Assembly: GCA_041392785.1 (NCBI GenBank)
Contig: JAWKLK010000003.1
Span: 62,001-126,000 of the forward strand
Source of the DNA: OLB9 sp041392785
GTDB taxonomy: Bacteria; Bacteroidota; Bacteroidia; Chitinophagales; Saprospiraceae
Reading direction: 5' to 3'
Length of the DNA: 64,000 nt
Shown here: positions 62,927-64,000 of the stretch, piece after piece
How positions within the stretch are numbered: position 1 is the stretch's first letter
How the letters are laid out: every line of letters begins with the position of its first letter
Translations under genes and position numbers: made by a program
Notes under the pieces: model-generated
What the model was told of the DNA's origin: nothing
The model's database searches: none
The model's input: the letters and a program-made list of their open reading frames with translations, nothing else

Positions 62927-63952
62927 TTACAAATAATCAACATCAACTGCGTATTCATCATCCATAAGAAAATCTAATCCACGTCGCATATCAAATCCTT
63001 CAAAAACTACTTTATACAGGACGTGGACAATAGGAAGGTTTAATTTCTCGTGGGTCGCCAGTTGATAAATGATATTTAAGGTTCGCACACCTTCTACCAC
63101 TTCTGCGGTTGTGGACAAAATATGGTTTAATGACTCACCTGATGCGAATCTTTTTCCAAATGTATAGTTTCTACTATCCTCTGAAGTAGCAGTGGCTATG
63201 AGATCTCCGATACCTGCTACACCAAGATAAGCAGTATTAGATGTACCCATCGCGACACCAAAGTACACCATCTCTCTTAATCCTCTAGTGATAAGCAGTG
63301 ATTGCATATTTTTTCCCATACCCATACCAGCCAATATACCAGAAGCAAGTGCAATAATATTTTTAAAAGCGCCAGCTATCTCAGCAGCTCTCAAGTCATA
63401 CGAACCAAATGCAAAAAATTTCTTACTTCCTAGTGCCTTTTGACCTTTTTGGATTACTTCATCATACTCTGATGCAATCACGGTTGCCGCAGGCTGACCG
63501 TTCAGTATTTCCTTTGCTAAATTAGGGCCAGATAGACACCCTACTCTAATGACATTACTTTCTTGTTTGATCACATCCGTCATTGTATAAACCTTATCTC
63601 GTGTGATTTTGGCTTTCATGATGTCTTCATTTGGCCCAAGTTTCACATCTAACCCCTTAGTACATTGTATCATTACATGTGCGGGAGTGAGAAACCTATT
63701 TAAATCTTTCATCATGCCACGAAATGATGAAGAAGGAACAACTGCAAAAAGTAGTTCACATTGCGTGGCTACATCAGACAAGTTGGTAGTGGCTTTGACA
63801 TTAGTACGTAGCGGATACCCATTTGATGTATGTAAGGTATTGATTTCATGCACAAGGGATTCCTGGCGCGCATATACTAAAACTGAGCTATTTCTTGATA
63901 TAACCTTCGTTAGCGTTGTTCCAAAACTACCTGCACCAATGATGCCTATCAT
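62927..63952 (-). CDS. gpsA: NAD(P)-dependent glycerol-3-phosphate dehydrogenase
   Basis: 341 residues. Rossmann start IGIIGAGSFGTTLTKV, QCTKGL, LSGPNLAKEI, catalytic Lys in AGAFKNIIALASG and GIGDLIAT. Supplies glycerol-3-phosphate for lipids. Follows a partial gene by 2 bp. Confidence 0.95.
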   Translation of the reverse strand: MIGIIGAGSFGTTLTKVISRNSSVLVYARQESLVHEINTLHTSNGYPLRTNVKATTNLSDVATQCELLFAVVPSSSFRGMMKDLNRFLTPAHVMIQCTKGLDVKLGPNEDIMKAKITRDKVYTMTDVIKQESNVIRVGCLSGPNLAKEILNGQPAATVIASEYDEVIQKGQKALGSKKFFAFGSYDLRAAEIAGAFKNIIALASGILAGMGMGKNMQSLLITRGLREMVYFGVAMGTSNTAYLGVAGIGDLIATATSEDSRNYTFGKRFASGESLNHILSTTAEVVEGVRTLNIIYQLATHEKLNLPIVHVLYKVVFEGFDMRRGLDFLMDDEYAVDVDYL

Positions 63953-63954
63953 AT

Positions 63955-64000
63955 TTACTTCTTGGACTTGGCTCTTTGATCTTGAATAGCCTGCTGCTGT
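63955..64000 (-). CDS. C-terminal end of a cut gene
   Basis: The last 14 codons read QQQAIQDQRAKSKK and stop at 63955, 2 bp ahead of the gpsA start. The rest lies outside the window. The Lys-rich tail gives no family. Confidence 0.45.
   Translation of the reverse strand, partial: QQQAIQDQRAKSKK

Noticed and set aside
63603..63989. 128-residue plus-strand ORF at the right edge
   Set aside because: It is antisense to gpsA, with no family signal.

Overview
The window reads as a chromosomal piece of a member of the Bacteroidota, most likely a Saprospiraceae-like bacterium (the phylum is well supported, the family is inference). The signs are AT-rich DNA, no Shine-Dalgarno sites, several TAnnTTTG -7 promoter boxes with a TTG/TTTG about 18-20 bp upstream, many short lipoproteins with LxxC boxes, a Bacteroidota-type sdhC-sdhA-sdhB locus and DUF2279, DUF4442 and DUF6438 proteins.

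Layout. 1-2364 (minus strand): a caspase-like protease, a papain-like C1 protease, and a third gene cut by the window edge whose protein repeats the C-terminal module of the C1 protease. 2698-7126: thiolase, a secreted GH31 glycosidase, a small lipoprotein. 7192-9198: an RloA/RloB (AbiL-like) ATPase plus Toprim pair. 9905-13418: succinate dehydrogenase, with sdhB broken by many small indels. 13632-20233: DUF2279, lysA, a histidine phosphatase, valS, a cobalamin adenosyltransferase and a DUF4442 protein. 20234-28934 (minus strand): a compact ten-gene sulfur operon with a TauE/SafE permease, a rhodanese-UspA-UspA fusion, two tandem YeeE/YedE half-transporter pairs, a TsdA-like cytochrome c, a SoxB-like phosphoesterase, DsrE and an OprD-type porin. 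It looks built to import and oxidise thiosulfate-type sulfur without SoxYZ. 29107-31700: clpP, clpX, queE.

31.8-48.0 kb is the striking part: an integron-like cassette array with no integrase in view. Ten attC-like hairpins separate cassettes, nearly all on the plus strand. For most cassettes the inner core site at the 3' end is the exact reverse complement of that cassette's own 5' end (after G^TT), the hallmark of a cassette that once closed into a circle. In addition, a ~360 bp non-coding unit that ends in a -7 box and AAG^TT occurs six times (two copies truncated), each full copy directly ahead of one to three cassettes. This looks like a repeated promoter plus attI-like platform. Cargo: a restriction-modification pair, a GmrSD-like DUF262/DUF1524 nuclease, two toxin-antitoxin pairs, a GHKL-ATPase/STAS-like/membrane-protein trio, lipoproteins, a HEPN-type protein, an HxlR-regulated pair and a DUF1877 protein. 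A group II intron sits antisense inside one cassette. The array is bounded by direct repeats of the 3' end of an outer-membrane protein gene.

48.0-64.0 kb is ordinary core genome: OMP, mnmA-lipoprotein-rimM, DUF6438, a possible small RNA, accD, panB, mltG, hscB, tRNA-Leu(CAA), sbcDC, a YdeI-like protein, aroK, gpsA.

Five core-genome genes (sdhB, tsdA-like, the TauE/SafE gene, queE, panB) carry frameshifts, most in homopolymers. Uncorrected assembly errors are the simplest explanation, but the sequence alone cannot exclude real decay.
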